The notes under the pieces were generated by a model. It did no database searches, was not told the origin of the DNA, and saw only the letters and a list, made by a program, of their open reading frames with translations. From NCBI GenBank assembly GCA_045863035.1, contig BTUV01000002.1:62001-126000 (forward strand): a stretch of DNA of 64,000 nt, in the 5' to 3' direction. Origin of the DNA: H2-BAC3 sp045863035. Lineage in GTDB: Bacteria; Bacteroidota; Ignavibacteria; Ignavibacteriales; Ignavibacteriaceae. The position numbers and the translations under genes were made by a program. Shown here in pieces: positions 24,962 to 33,832 of this stretch. The number at the start of each line of letters is the position of its first letter. Positions within the stretch are counted from its first letter, which is position 1.

Positions 24962-26575
24962 ATGACCCTGGAAAGCTTGTGTACAAATAGAAGGAGTGTA
25001 ATGCTCCTTTTATTTTTTGTTATTAGTCCGCTTTTTTATTCTCAAAATTCACTTCCCTGGCAGGAACGAAGTTTTAGTCCTGTTAAGGACTCTCTATTGC
25101 TTTTGGCAGGAGATAATTTCTCTGTCCCTTCGGCGGGGAATCTGTCTGATGAAGAATATATTGTTGGTCCCGGTGACAGGTTCTTTGTTTCGATCATCGG
25201 GATTGAAGAAATAACCTTCACCCCTGGTATAGACTATGAAAACAATATATATATGCCCGGTATTGGTGCCATCAATCTCCGTAATGCCTCTCTTAAAGCA
25301 GCCAAAACCAAACTGGATTCAATAATACGGCTGAATTTTCGTCAGGTAAAAACTTTTATTGCACTGAGCGAAATTCGTAAAGTTAAAGTGCAGATTGCCG
25401 GAAGCGTGAAAAATCCCGGAGGTTTGGTTTTATTTGCCAACTCCCGTTTAAGCGATATTATTTCTTCCGGGAAATTTTTAGAGGAAACTGCTGATATCAG
25501 AAATTTACAAGTCACATCGTCTGACAACACAGTCCGGCGGTTTGATTTACTGAAGTTCTTCAGATTGGGTGAACTCAGACAAAATCCATATATACGTGAA
25601 GGGGATTTTATTTTTATCAACAGGTTTGATAAGCATATTACCCTTAACGGAAGCGTTTCTTACCCCGGCGTTTATGAATTTGTTGAGGGGGAATCACTTG
25701 CTGATCTCATTAAACTTTCCGGAGGTTTTACTTCTGAAGCCAGAAAAGATTCGATTGAACTTATAAGATTTGACGAAACCGGTAAAAAGCAATACTCAAA
25801 ATATGTTGACATAAGAAGTGATAATCTTGAGGATATAATACTGAAAGACAGAGACAGGATTATTATCAGAAAAGATCCTACTCTTTTTGAAGACCATATT
25901 GTTATCATTGAGGGATTTGTCAAATTCCCCGGTTATTACCGTATTGAAAAGGATATTACTAAACTCAGCGAAGTAGTTGAACTTGCAGGCGGACTTCTGC
26001 CGGAGGCCTCATTGGTTGATGCTTCATTATTTAGAAACGTGCGCAATGAAGCTCTTGACCCTGAATTCGAGCGTTTGAAGCTGATTCCCCGTGCAGATAT
26101 GACCGAAGATGAGTATGACTATTATAAGTCTAAATCCAGAGAGCGCAAAGGCAGGTTAGTAGTTGATTTTGTGTCACTACTTGAAAAAGGTGTGGCCAGT
26201 GAGGATGTGCTTCTTATGAAGAACGATCGAATTGATTTTCCCCGTAAGAAGAATTATATAACTATTATCGGTCAGGTTGTAAATCCGGGTAAACTGGAAT
26301 TTAAGGATGGTAATAACATCGATGACTACATACGGCTTGCAGGTGGTTTCGGCTGGCGGGCATTGGATGATGAAGTAAGGGTGGTTAAAGCTGCAACTGG
26401 AGAATGGGTTGATGCTGATGATATCGGGCAGTTACAGCCAGGTGATATTATCTGGGTACCTGAGGATCCTCCTGCACCCCCATTTTGGACGATTTTTAAG
26501 GATACTTTGAGTGTTTTAGGTCAGGTAGCGACTGTGGTTGCAGCAACCGTTGCCGTAGTAGTGAGTGTGCGGTAG
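24962..26575 (+). CDS. Polysaccharide export outer-membrane protein (Wza-like, multiple SLBB)
   Basis: 537 aa, larger than Wza. After a signal sequence comes the polysaccharide export domain (EEYIVGPGDRFFVSIIG, IYMPGIGAINLRNASLK), then at least three or four SLBB repeats (VQIAGSVKNPGGL, ITLNGSVSYPGVY, VIIEGFVKFPGYY, ITIIGQVVNPGKL), and a C-terminal hydrophobic segment. It should form the secretion channel through the outer membrane. The start is uncertain: 24962 gives a positively charged signal peptide (NRR) but no ribosome site, while ATG 25001 has AAGGAG four bases upstream. Confidence 0.9.
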   Translation: MTLESLCTNRRSVMLLLFFVISPLFYSQNSLPWQERSFSPVKDSLLLLAGDNFSVPSAGNLSDEEYIVGPGDRFFVSIIGIEEITFTPGIDYENNIYMPGIGAINLRNASLKAAKTKLDSIIRLNFRQVKTFIALSEIRKVKVQIAGSVKNPGGLVLFANSRLSDIISSGKFLEETADIRNLQVTSSDNTVRRFDLLKFFRLGELRQNPYIREGDFIFINRFDKHITLNGSVSYPGVYEFVEGESLADLIKLSGGFTSEARKDSIELIRFDETGKKQYSKYVDIRSDNLEDIILKDRDRIIIRKDPTLFEDHIVIIEGFVKFPGYYRIEKDITKLSEVVELAGGLLPEASLVDASLFRNVRNEALDPEFERLKLIPRADMTEDEYDYYKSKSRERKGRLVVDFVSLLEKGVASEDVLLMKNDRIDFPRKKNYITIIGQVVNPGKLEFKDGNNIDDYIRLAGGFGWRALDDEVRVVKAATGEWVDADDIGQLQPGDIIWVPEDPPAPPFWTIFKDTLSVLGQVATVVAATVAVVVSVR

Positions 26576-26576
26576 T

Positions 26577-27719
26577 ATGTTACAGCAATTCATAAAAATT
26601 ATTCTGGCTCGCAGATACCAGATTGTTAGTCTTACCGCCGTTGGCTCAATTTTATTGTTTCTTTGGTTTTGGCTGGCAGCGCCAATAAGTTATATATCTC
26701 CAGTCTCAATTTTACCTCCGGATAATTCTAAAGCAGGCAGTTTTTCTTCATTACTGCAGGGGGGGGATTTGTCAATGCTGCTTTCAGGTTCATCTGGTGT
26801 TAATTCTCAGCTTTATGCGCAGATATTAAAGAGCAGAACTGTTTCGCTTTATGTTGTGGATAAGAATAACCTTGTTGCCTATTTCGACACTGAGACCAGA
26901 AATCAGGCATCCGAAAAGCTTGAAAAGACTCTGTATATCGATGTTACCAAAGAAGGTATTCTTAAACTGCATGTTGAAATAAAGACAGGTTATTTCAGCC
27001 GGTTTTCTGATGAGCGCGATTCGATGAAGCTGCTGAGCCGCAATGTTTCACTTGCATATCTGGAGAGTCTTGATAAAATTAATCAGGAGAAACTTTCTTC
27101 AAGAGCAGGAAAGGTGAGAAAGTATATTGAACAGGAGATTCAGAAAACGAAATCCTCGCTTGATTCTGCCGAAATTGCTTTAATGGAATTCCAGCAGAAA
27201 AACAGGACGCTTTCTGTCCCTGACCAGGTTAAAGCAACAATGGAAACTCTTGCAAAAGTTAAAGCTGAGATAATAGCGACCGAGATACAGATCGGGCTGC
27301 TGGAGCAGAATTTTACGCCGACTCATTCTGCCGTAATCGCCGCAAAATTGAAACTTGAAGAACTTAAACTACAGTATTCCAAATTAGAGAATAGTTCCTC
27401 CGATATTTTTGTTTCTTTCAAAACCGCACCTGAGCTTGGTTATCAACTGACTAATCTTATGAGAACCGTAAAAATCCTGAATGAAGTATATATTGTGCTT
27501 CAGCAGCAGTACTATAAGGAATTAGTGCAGGAGAACAGAGACGTACCGACACTGGACATCCTGGATATGCCGCAACTGCCTGAAAAAGAAATTGCACCGA
27601 GAGTGTTGATGAATACCGCAATGGGTTCTGTATTTTTATTCATAACCATTATTCTTCTCTTTTACATAAGCGAAATGAAGATGTTCGTTTATCTCAGAAA
27701 AAACTACAGCAATGGATAA
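26577..27719 (+). CDS. Wzz-type chain-length determinant protein without kinase domain
   Basis: 380 aa from ATG 26577, which follows the previous TAG by one base; a GTG at 26565 would overlap. Two terminal membrane helices (about residues 17-37 and 345-366) bracket a periplasmic region. That region contains ISPVSILPPDN, a coiled coil (KVRKYIEQEIQKTKSSLDSA, LMEFQQKNRTLSVPD) and the closing DVPTLDILDMPQLPEKE, typical of Wzz/GumC proteins. It lacks any ATPase part. The cluster therefore has two co-polymerases, this one and the Wzc-like kinase. The 3' end overlaps the next gene by 8 bp. Confidence 0.87.
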   Translation: MLQQFIKIILARRYQIVSLTAVGSILLFLWFWLAAPISYISPVSILPPDNSKAGSFSSLLQGGDLSMLLSGSSGVNSQLYAQILKSRTVSLYVVDKNNLVAYFDTETRNQASEKLEKTLYIDVTKEGILKLHVEIKTGYFSRFSDERDSMKLLSRNVSLAYLESLDKINQEKLSSRAGKVRKYIEQEIQKTKSSLDSAEIALMEFQQKNRTLSVPDQVKATMETLAKVKAEIIATEIQIGLLEQNFTPTHSAVIAAKLKLEELKLQYSKLENSSSDIFVSFKTAPELGYQLTNLMRTVKILNEVYIVLQQQYYKELVQENRDVPTLDILDMPQLPEKEIAPRVLMNTAMGSVFLFITIILLFYISEMKMFVYLRKNYSNG

Positions 27720-28656
27720 AAAGGTTTTTCTTGTAACCGGAGGTGCAGGTTTTCTGGGTTCACACCTCTGTGATCTGATAATCAGCAAAGGACATAGTGT
27801 TATTTGCATGGATAATCTGCTTACCGGTGATATTCAAAACGTTGAACACCTGTTTGGCAATGAATCATTTAAGTTCATAAAACATGATGTAACGGAATTT
27901 ATCCATGTTAGAGGGCAAGTTGATTATATACTCCATTTCGCTTCTCCCGCTTCTCCCATTGATTATCTCAAACTTCCCATTCAAACACTAAAAGTCGGTT
28001 CACTTGGTACGCACAAGGTGTTAGGACTTGCTAAAGAAAAAAAGGCCCGTTTTTTACTGGCTTCAACTTCTGAAGTATATGGCGATCCTGATATCCATCC
28101 ACAGCCGGAAACTTATTGGGGGAATGTAAATCCGGTTGGTCCGCGTGGAGTTTATGATGAAGCGAAAAGATTTGCTGAAGCCATGACGATGGCGTATCAC
28201 AGGTTTCACGGAGTTGAAACCAGAATCGTACGTATATTTAATACTTACGGACCAAGAATGCGGCTTAATGACGGGCGTGCTCTTCCTGCTTTCGTCTCTC
28301 AGGCACTAAGCGGAGAGGATATCACGGTTTTTGGTGATGGGTCACAGACAAGAAGTTTTTGTTATGTAAGTGATTTGATTGAAGGGATTTATTCACTTTT
28401 ACTTTCAGAGGAAACCGAGCCGGTAAACATTGGTAACCCGGCGGAGATTACCATTAAGCAGTTTGCTGAAGAGGTGATTTCGATTACAGGGACGTCATCA
28501 AAGATCAAATATAAAGAACTTCCGATTGATGATCCGAAAGTCCGGCAACCGGATATATCGAAAGCGCGCTCAATCCTCGGCTGGGAGCCAAAAGTTGAAC
28601 GCTCTTATGGGTTGAAAATTACTATTGATTATTTTAAGAATAAATTAGGCATTTGA
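27712..28656 (+). CDS. UDP-glucuronate decarboxylase (UDP-xylose synthase)
   Basis: 314 aa extended short-chain dehydrogenase. The NAD-binding motif is VTGGAGFLGSHL (residues 8-19); the catalytic YxxxK is YDEAKR near residue 146; HFASPASPIDYLKLPIQTLK and EVYGDPDIHPQ are characteristic of UXS enzymes, and NIGNPAEITIKQFAE is present near the end. It oxidises and decarboxylates UDP-glucuronate via UDP-4-keto-pentose to UDP-xylose, a precursor for the polysaccharide. The intermediate could feed the ArnB-like aminotransferase encoded at 34787-35950 (inference). Confidence 0.92.
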   Translation: MDKKVFLVTGGAGFLGSHLCDLIISKGHSVICMDNLLTGDIQNVEHLFGNESFKFIKHDVTEFIHVRGQVDYILHFASPASPIDYLKLPIQTLKVGSLGTHKVLGLAKEKKARFLLASTSEVYGDPDIHPQPETYWGNVNPVGPRGVYDEAKRFAEAMTMAYHRFHGVETRIVRIFNTYGPRMRLNDGRALPAFVSQALSGEDITVFGDGSQTRSFCYVSDLIEGIYSLLLSEETEPVNIGNPAEITIKQFAEEVISITGTSSKIKYKELPIDDPKVRQPDISKARSILGWEPKVERSYGLKITIDYFKNKLGI

Positions 28657-28657
28657 T

Positions 28658-30184
28658 CTGTTCAAGGGTAATGGATTTTTAAAGACATTAGCCGGGGCAT
28701 CAGTTCTCATTACGGTTTTTAATGCAGGGGGAAAGGGGATTGGATTTTTCAGAGAACTGGTCTTTGCCGCTTCGTTTGGGGTAACAAGGGAACTTGACCT
28801 TTTCTTTGTTGCCACTATCTTTCCTGTAATGCTGTCAACGTCATTTTACTATATTTCACAAAATTATTATATACCTTCATTTAACAGAATGAGGGCTGAA
28901 CATCCATCTGAACTTACATCCTATCTTAAATCTGCTCTTACTAAAAACTTTCTTCTCTCCTCAGCAATTTCGTTAGGGCTGATTGTCTTCTCAGGTTATA
29001 TTCTTGGTTTATTCTTAGGAGTGTCGAAATCAGAAGAGGTTAAACTGGCTGGAAATGTTTTTTTAATCTATTCTGTTACTTTGCCATTTTCTCTGATAAT
29101 ATCTGTATTAGTTTCATGGGAATATTTTAAAAACAGATATCTTCACCCTTTAATTTCGCAAATTTGGCCTAATCTTTTTATTATACTTTTCGTTCTCTTT
29201 GGTGCCCGAGAATTTGGGGTGTATGCTATTGCTTTTGGTTATCTTACCGGCAGTATAATCCAATTCATACACTTGTTAATAGTATCCGGAAATGATTTAC
29301 GCGGAAGCACGACAAAAGGTGTTGGTAATATCATTAAGTTAAGAGTAGTCCCGGCATTCCTTGTGGTGGTCTTTATAGAAATTGTTGGTCAGTTAAACCC
29401 GTTGATCGACAGGATGTTTTTTTCAAAATTGCAGGAGGGGAGTATTTCGGCATTAAATTATGCAAATAACCTGATGTTGCTTCCTGTATCTATGGTAGCA
29501 ATGGCATTTTCGACCGCTCTTTTCCCCAAAGTATCTGAGTATTATGCCCGGCGAGATTACGAATCATTAAGGAGTAAATTGGGTCAGTCAGTTGAGCTGA
29601 TAACATTTCTCTTTCTTCCTCTGGCAGCAATATTTCTGCTCTTCCCGGTGGAAGTCGTTAAATTGATTTATATAAAATCATCATTTACACCCGAAGATTT
29701 ATATCTTGTAAGCAGCAGCTTCTTTATACTGGTGCTTTCATTAGTATTTTATTCTGTTTATGCTGTCTTTAGTAAATTTATATACGGAATTAATGAAGCT
29801 AAAATATTATTAGGAATCAATGCCGCGGCAATCGTAATAAAATTAGGTATTAATATAATTTTTGTTGATAAATTTAATTATCTTGCTTTAGCTGCCTCGT
29901 CATCAGTGAGTTATCTGTTTTTGTTCTCTGCCAGTTTTTTTGTACTCATCAAAAGAATTGGAGGGGTTAACAGAACTGAGGCGGGTAATATTTTAAAGAT
30001 ATTGGGCGCTCTGGGTATTACCTTAGCCATCGGCGGTTTCTTTGGGGAGATGTTTATTTACTCATCCCCATATTTAAAGATCGGAGTTATTCTCTTTTTA
30101 CTTGCAGTCTATCTGTTTGTGTGTCATTTGATGAAACTCCGTATCCTTATACTTGTTTTTAAAAGGGAGGCGGGTTATGAGTAA
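28658..30184 (+). CDS. MurJ/Wzx-family lipid-linked oligosaccharide flippase, start codon not canonical
   Basis: About 508 aa with some 13-14 membrane segments. The longest ATG-started frame begins at 28829, but the same frame upstream encodes a clear family N-terminus (FLKTLAGASVLITVFN, GIGFFRELVFAASFGV, ELDLFFVATIFP), so at least 50 residues are missing from that call. The frame is open back to a TAG at 28646 and offers no ATG, GTG or TTG; CTG 28658 is the best in-frame candidate. Alternatively ATG 28671 would be in frame if one T were restored in the T5 run at 28676-28680. Internal MurJ features include PLIDRMFFSKLQEGSISALNY. It should flip the lipid-linked repeat unit. Confidence 0.85.
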   Translation: MFKGNGFLKTLAGASVLITVFNAGGKGIGFFRELVFAASFGVTRELDLFFVATIFPVMLSTSFYYISQNYYIPSFNRMRAEHPSELTSYLKSALTKNFLLSSAISLGLIVFSGYILGLFLGVSKSEEVKLAGNVFLIYSVTLPFSLIISVLVSWEYFKNRYLHPLISQIWPNLFIILFVLFGAREFGVYAIAFGYLTGSIIQFIHLLIVSGNDLRGSTTKGVGNIIKLRVVPAFLVVVFIEIVGQLNPLIDRMFFSKLQEGSISALNYANNLMLLPVSMVAMAFSTALFPKVSEYYARRDYESLRSKLGQSVELITFLFLPLAAIFLLFPVEVVKLIYIKSSFTPEDLYLVSSSFFILVLSLVFYSVYAVFSKFIYGINEAKILLGINAAAIVIKLGINIIFVDKFNYLALAASSSVSYLFLFSASFFVLIKRIGGVNRTEAGNILKILGALGITLAIGGFFGEMFIYSSPYLKIGVILFLLAVYLFVCHLMKLRILILVFKREAGYE

Positions 30185-31289
30185 AAATGAAGTTGCTTAT
30201 AACCCCGTTCACGCGAACTCTTTTTTACACAAAGCCGCAGATATTTTTTTTACTACATTCCGGCTTCTGAGAAGACTGCTCCCCGGTAAACGAAGTGGAA
30301 CTGTGATTATTTCAGTTCATAAACTGGGAGACAGTATCTTTACCTTACCGGCTTTGAAAATTCTTCTCAGTAATAAAGATTACCAAAACCCGACAATTAT
30401 TACTTTTCATGAAAATATGGTGATTTACCGGAAAGTATTTCCCCATGCTGACTATCTGATTATTAACCGTAGTGATTTTCTTTTTTCGGGGAGAATTTTG
30501 CATCCTGCTCTTTGGCTGAAGTTCTTTGCTCTGCCTGCCAAACACATCTTCGACTTCTCCGGAGGTATCCATTCAGCCGGCATAGTTTTTCTTTCACCGG
30601 CAAAAATCAAAGTTGGTATAAATCAAAAACTTTATAGGGGTGTTTTTGATCATTTTGTTCCAATTCGTGAACTTCCACACATAATGGATATTTACCTTGA
30701 TGTTGTCAGAGATTATCTAAGGGTAATTCCTCCGGCAAACAGTAAAGTTTTTCCATTGCAGGTTAACTCAATTAAGAAAATCCTTATTGCACCGCTTGGC
30801 GGCTGGAAAGCAAAGGAATGGGGAATTAACAGATTCATAAATTTAGCTTCTATCCTGAAGCAGAACTTTGATATACATTTTGTTTTTGAGACAGGTTCGA
30901 TATCAGACGACATTAAAGCCGCACTTAGAGAAGAATCAATTACTTTTTCGGAAACTAAAGATATTGAATCACTCTTGGGCTGTATTTCAGAGCATGACTT
31001 GTTCTTATCAAATGATACCGGTCCTCTTTATATCGCTAATTATTCAGGCAGAGCAACATTCGCAATTTATGGACCAACTAATCCGGAATATCATCTTCCT
31101 TATGGCCAAGGACATGGGTATGCCATGAGAAAAATATCCTGCTCGCCGATTAATAAAAAATTCTGCGATGAAATAGGAGGAAGATCTTGTTTTCATTTTA
31201 CCTGCATGAATGTGCTTTCGGTGAGTGATGTATATAAACAAGTAACTGAATTTATAGGGGCGTTTAACGGGGAGAAAACGGTTGCATAG
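30177..31289 (+). CDS. Glycosyltransferase family 9 (heptosyltransferase-like)
   Basis: 370 aa from ATG 30177, preceded by GGGAGG and overlapping the end of the flippase gene by 8 bp; a frame starting at 30153 adds residues inside that gene. GT-B fold features of the ADP-heptose transferase family are present: HKLGDSIFTLPALKILL near the N-terminus, IAPLGGWKAKEWGINRF in the middle, and the donor site SNDTGPLYIANYSGRATFAIYGPTNP. The C-terminal part is Cys-rich (CSPINKKFCDEIGG, CFHFTC). The sugar cannot be read. It is predicted to be cytoplasmic and to add a sugar to the repeat unit. Confidence 0.87.
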   Translation: MSKNEVAYNPVHANSFLHKAADIFFTTFRLLRRLLPGKRSGTVIISVHKLGDSIFTLPALKILLSNKDYQNPTIITFHENMVIYRKVFPHADYLIINRSDFLFSGRILHPALWLKFFALPAKHIFDFSGGIHSAGIVFLSPAKIKVGINQKLYRGVFDHFVPIRELPHIMDIYLDVVRDYLRVIPPANSKVFPLQVNSIKKILIAPLGGWKAKEWGINRFINLASILKQNFDIHFVFETGSISDDIKAALREESITFSETKDIESLLGCISEHDLFLSNDTGPLYIANYSGRATFAIYGPTNPEYHLPYGQGHGYAMRKISCSPINKKFCDEIGGRSCFHFTCMNVLSVSDVYKQVTEFIGAFNGEKTVA

Positions 31290-32738
31290 ATGACATATAT
31301 TTTAGCGCTGAAATCGATATTACCCCGGGGCTTGTTTTTCATTGCTGCATTTGTTTTGCTATTTGCATTCGCCGGTGTTTATAGTTTCGCCATTCCGGGG
31401 CTCTTGTTTTTGTACCTTGTTTATAGCCGCTTTGGTGATGACTTTCTATTATTTTCATCACTGTTTTTACTGTTGGGTTTTTCAGGTGATGTTGGGGATG
31501 AGTTAAGGACACTGCTTAATTTCATTGCATTCGGTTTTTCGGGATGGCTTATGCTTAAATCTCATTTAAAAAGCGAATGGAAACATATTTCTTTCCCTAT
31601 TGTTTTGACAGTTTTCTTTCTGATAATTCTCCTTTCGATGGTGATTTCGGCCGTGGTTTCCGGTTATATTAGTGTAGGTGCGGCTCACACAGTCAGACAA
31701 TTCATGTTTTTCGTACTTCTTTATTTTATATATAACCTGCTTATTGATATTCGGGGTATTCAAAAACTGATCGATTTTGTTATTATCGTTGCTGCTTATG
31801 TTGCCCTTACCATAATTTATAGTTTCTTTTCTAACATCACTTCGATTGAAAAATTAATTACCGAAGTGATGGTTAAAGAAGGAGGGCTTTTTTCCAATGT
31901 AGCCGGTCCCGGAGCTTTGATTTCAGTTGCACTTATTGCCATGAATTATCGAATACTCTCGGGGAGGGGAATTGTCTTAACTCAAAAATATACTAATATC
32001 ATCATTACCATTCTTTTGGTGTTAGGATTACTGCTAACTAACTCAAGAGGAGCGATTCTTTGCGCGGCTGCAGGGAGTATTGCTTTTCAGTTTTTATTGA
32101 ACCGTAAGGGCTTAGTCAGATTCTTGATTTGGGGAGTTGCATTACTTTTGGTACTGTTTATAATTTTTTCAGGATTTTTTGATGTTTTCAATCTTTTCTT
32201 TCGTACAGAAAGAGTTTTGGAAAATACCCGGTACGTTCTTTGGGAACTTACCTGGAATATGATTGAAAAGAACTTTATATTTGGGACTGGGCCAGGGGTA
32301 CCAAAGCTGACGTGGACTCAATATACCAATGTCATGTTCAATACCTGGACAGGGGATCAGGTGATGTGGGTTTTTGAAAAAGGTGGTTTAGGTCATTCAC
32401 ATAATTTTCTTCTTTTCCGATGGGCCGAGCTTGGTCTTTTAGGTCTGTTCACGACGCTCTGGTTGTATGTGTATTTCCCATTCAGAGGATTTTCCCTTTT
32501 CAAAAAATCATTTCGCGAGAATAATACAGAGATTTATCTGCTTTCGGGGCTGGCTCTGTCTATTATTGCCGGTATTTTTGTACGTTCGGTATTTGAAGCA
32601 ACCGGCATTTTATCTCATGGGTGGATTTCAAGAGATTTGCCATTTTGGTTGTTTATCCTAATCCTCCTTAGCGGGGGCGGCTTGCTGCAAAAGGAAGATG
32701 AAAAAACGGAAAAAGGAGCAGTGCAATCCGGATTCTGA
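31290..32738 (+). CDS. O-antigen ligase/polymerase family membrane protein (Wzy-like)
   Basis: 482 aa with roughly 11-12 membrane helices and one larger periplasmic loop. The loop contains ENTRYVLWELTWNMIEKNFI, FGTGPGVPKL and the conserved His of GLGHSHNFLLFRWAELG, which is the Wzy_C/WaaL signature. In this setting, with a flippase and co-polymerases, the likely role is periplasmic polymerisation of repeat units (Wzy), though ligation to a lipid cannot be excluded. The ATG follows the previous stop directly. The end overlaps the next gene by 13 bp if the ATC start there is right. Confidence 0.87.
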   Translation: MTYILALKSILPRGLFFIAAFVLLFAFAGVYSFAIPGLLFLYLVYSRFGDDFLLFSSLFLLLGFSGDVGDELRTLLNFIAFGFSGWLMLKSHLKSEWKHISFPIVLTVFFLIILLSMVISAVVSGYISVGAAHTVRQFMFFVLLYFIYNLLIDIRGIQKLIDFVIIVAAYVALTIIYSFFSNITSIEKLITEVMVKEGGLFSNVAGPGALISVALIAMNYRILSGRGIVLTQKYTNIIITILLVLGLLLTNSRGAILCAAAGSIAFQFLLNRKGLVRFLIWGVALLLVLFIIFSGFFDVFNLFFRTERVLENTRYVLWELTWNMIEKNFIFGTGPGVPKLTWTQYTNVMFNTWTGDQVMWVFEKGGLGHSHNFLLFRWAELGLLGLFTTLWLYVYFPFRGFSLFKKSFRENNTEIYLLSGLALSIIAGIFVRSVFEATGILSHGWISRDLPFWLFILILLSGGGLLQKEDEKTEKGAVQSGF

Positions 32739-33832
32739 TTATCGGCGATGTTTTAGCCCCGCATCTGGTGAAATGGTGTAATGCACTTTTTGGCGCGGGT
32801 GTGGATCTTTATGTTTGGAGTCTTAATAATCCATCAGATGGGGATTATCCCACGGAATTAAAGGGAAGAATAAGTTCCCCTGGTATCTATGTTGATGCTA
32901 ACAAGGAGGGGTCTGCGTTAAAGCTGTCTTACCTTAAATATCTAAGCCATCTTAAACTCACGATTCAGCAGGTTAAGCCGGATATCCTTCATGCACATTA
33001 CGCAACCAGTTACGGGCTTTTGGGGGCACTTTCCGGGCATAAACCTTTCATAATATCAGTTTGGGGCTCTGATGTGATGAGTTTTCCGCAGAAATCGCCT
33101 CTCCACAAGTGGGTGCTGCGGTTCGTTCTCACAAGGGGAAGTCAGGTGCAGGCCTCCGGAGAATTCTTGAGGAAAATCACAGAACAGTTTACCGATAAGG
33201 TAAAAGTTGTTAATTTTGGCTTGGAAAACTCGTTTTTTTCCAGAAATCCGGTCGTTAAGACCGGTGAAGTCCCGGCAGTTGTAATCGGGTCAGTTAAGTC
33301 GTTGGAGAGCCATTATCGGATTGATATCCTCCTAAAGGCATTTTCCCTTGTAAAGAAGAATCTTGAATCTAAACAGAAACTCAAGCTGGTCATCGTTGGA
33401 GATGGCTCAAAAAAAAGTGAGTTACAAAATCTGGCATCAGAGTTAGAAATAACTGCTGACACCGAGTTTGCCGGAAAGGTTGCCTATGCTTCAATCGCGA
33501 AATATCATACCTCCATGGATATTCATGTATGCACTTCTGAGAGGGAGAGTTTTGGTGTATCAATACTTGAAGCAATGGCCTCTGGTGTTCCGGTCATCTG
33601 CAGTGATATTCCTGCTTTTGATGAACTGGTAACAGATGGCGAAACCGGGTTAAGGTTTCGTCAGGGAGATTCAACAGACTTGGCAACAAAAATAATATCA
33701 TTGACAGGTGATTCTGATTTAAAAGAATCATTGATAAAAAAAGCTGCATTGAGGGCAGAAAAATATAAGTTAGACTATTGTGTCAAATCTCAAATGCAGA
33801 TATATCGTTCATTGTTGAGTGAAAAAGTTTGA
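32726..33832 (+). CDS. Glycosyltransferase family 4, apparent ATC start
   Basis: About 368 aa from ATC 32726, seven bases after AGGAG at 32714-32718. This gives the canonical GT4 N-terminus Met-Arg-ILIIGDVLAPHLVKW; GTG 32768 would remove the first beta strand and glycine loop. No ATG/GTG/TTG exists upstream in frame. The donor half has the EX7E motif (ESFGVSILEAMASGVPVICS), preceded by VIVGDGSKKSELQ and FAGKVAYASI. HAHYATSYGLLGALSGHKP and SVWGSDV mark the acceptor half. Retaining enzyme; donor sugar unknown. Confidence 0.85.
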   Translation: MRILIIGDVLAPHLVKWCNALFGAGVDLYVWSLNNPSDGDYPTELKGRISSPGIYVDANKEGSALKLSYLKYLSHLKLTIQQVKPDILHAHYATSYGLLGALSGHKPFIISVWGSDVMSFPQKSPLHKWVLRFVLTRGSQVQASGEFLRKITEQFTDKVKVVNFGLENSFFSRNPVVKTGEVPAVVIGSVKSLESHYRIDILLKAFSLVKKNLESKQKLKLVIVGDGSKKSELQNLASELEITADTEFAGKVAYASIAKYHTSMDIHVCTSERESFGVSILEAMASGVPVICSDIPAFDELVTDGETGLRFRQGDSTDLATKIISLTGDSDLKESLIKKAALRAEKYKLDYCVKSQMQIYRSLLSEKV

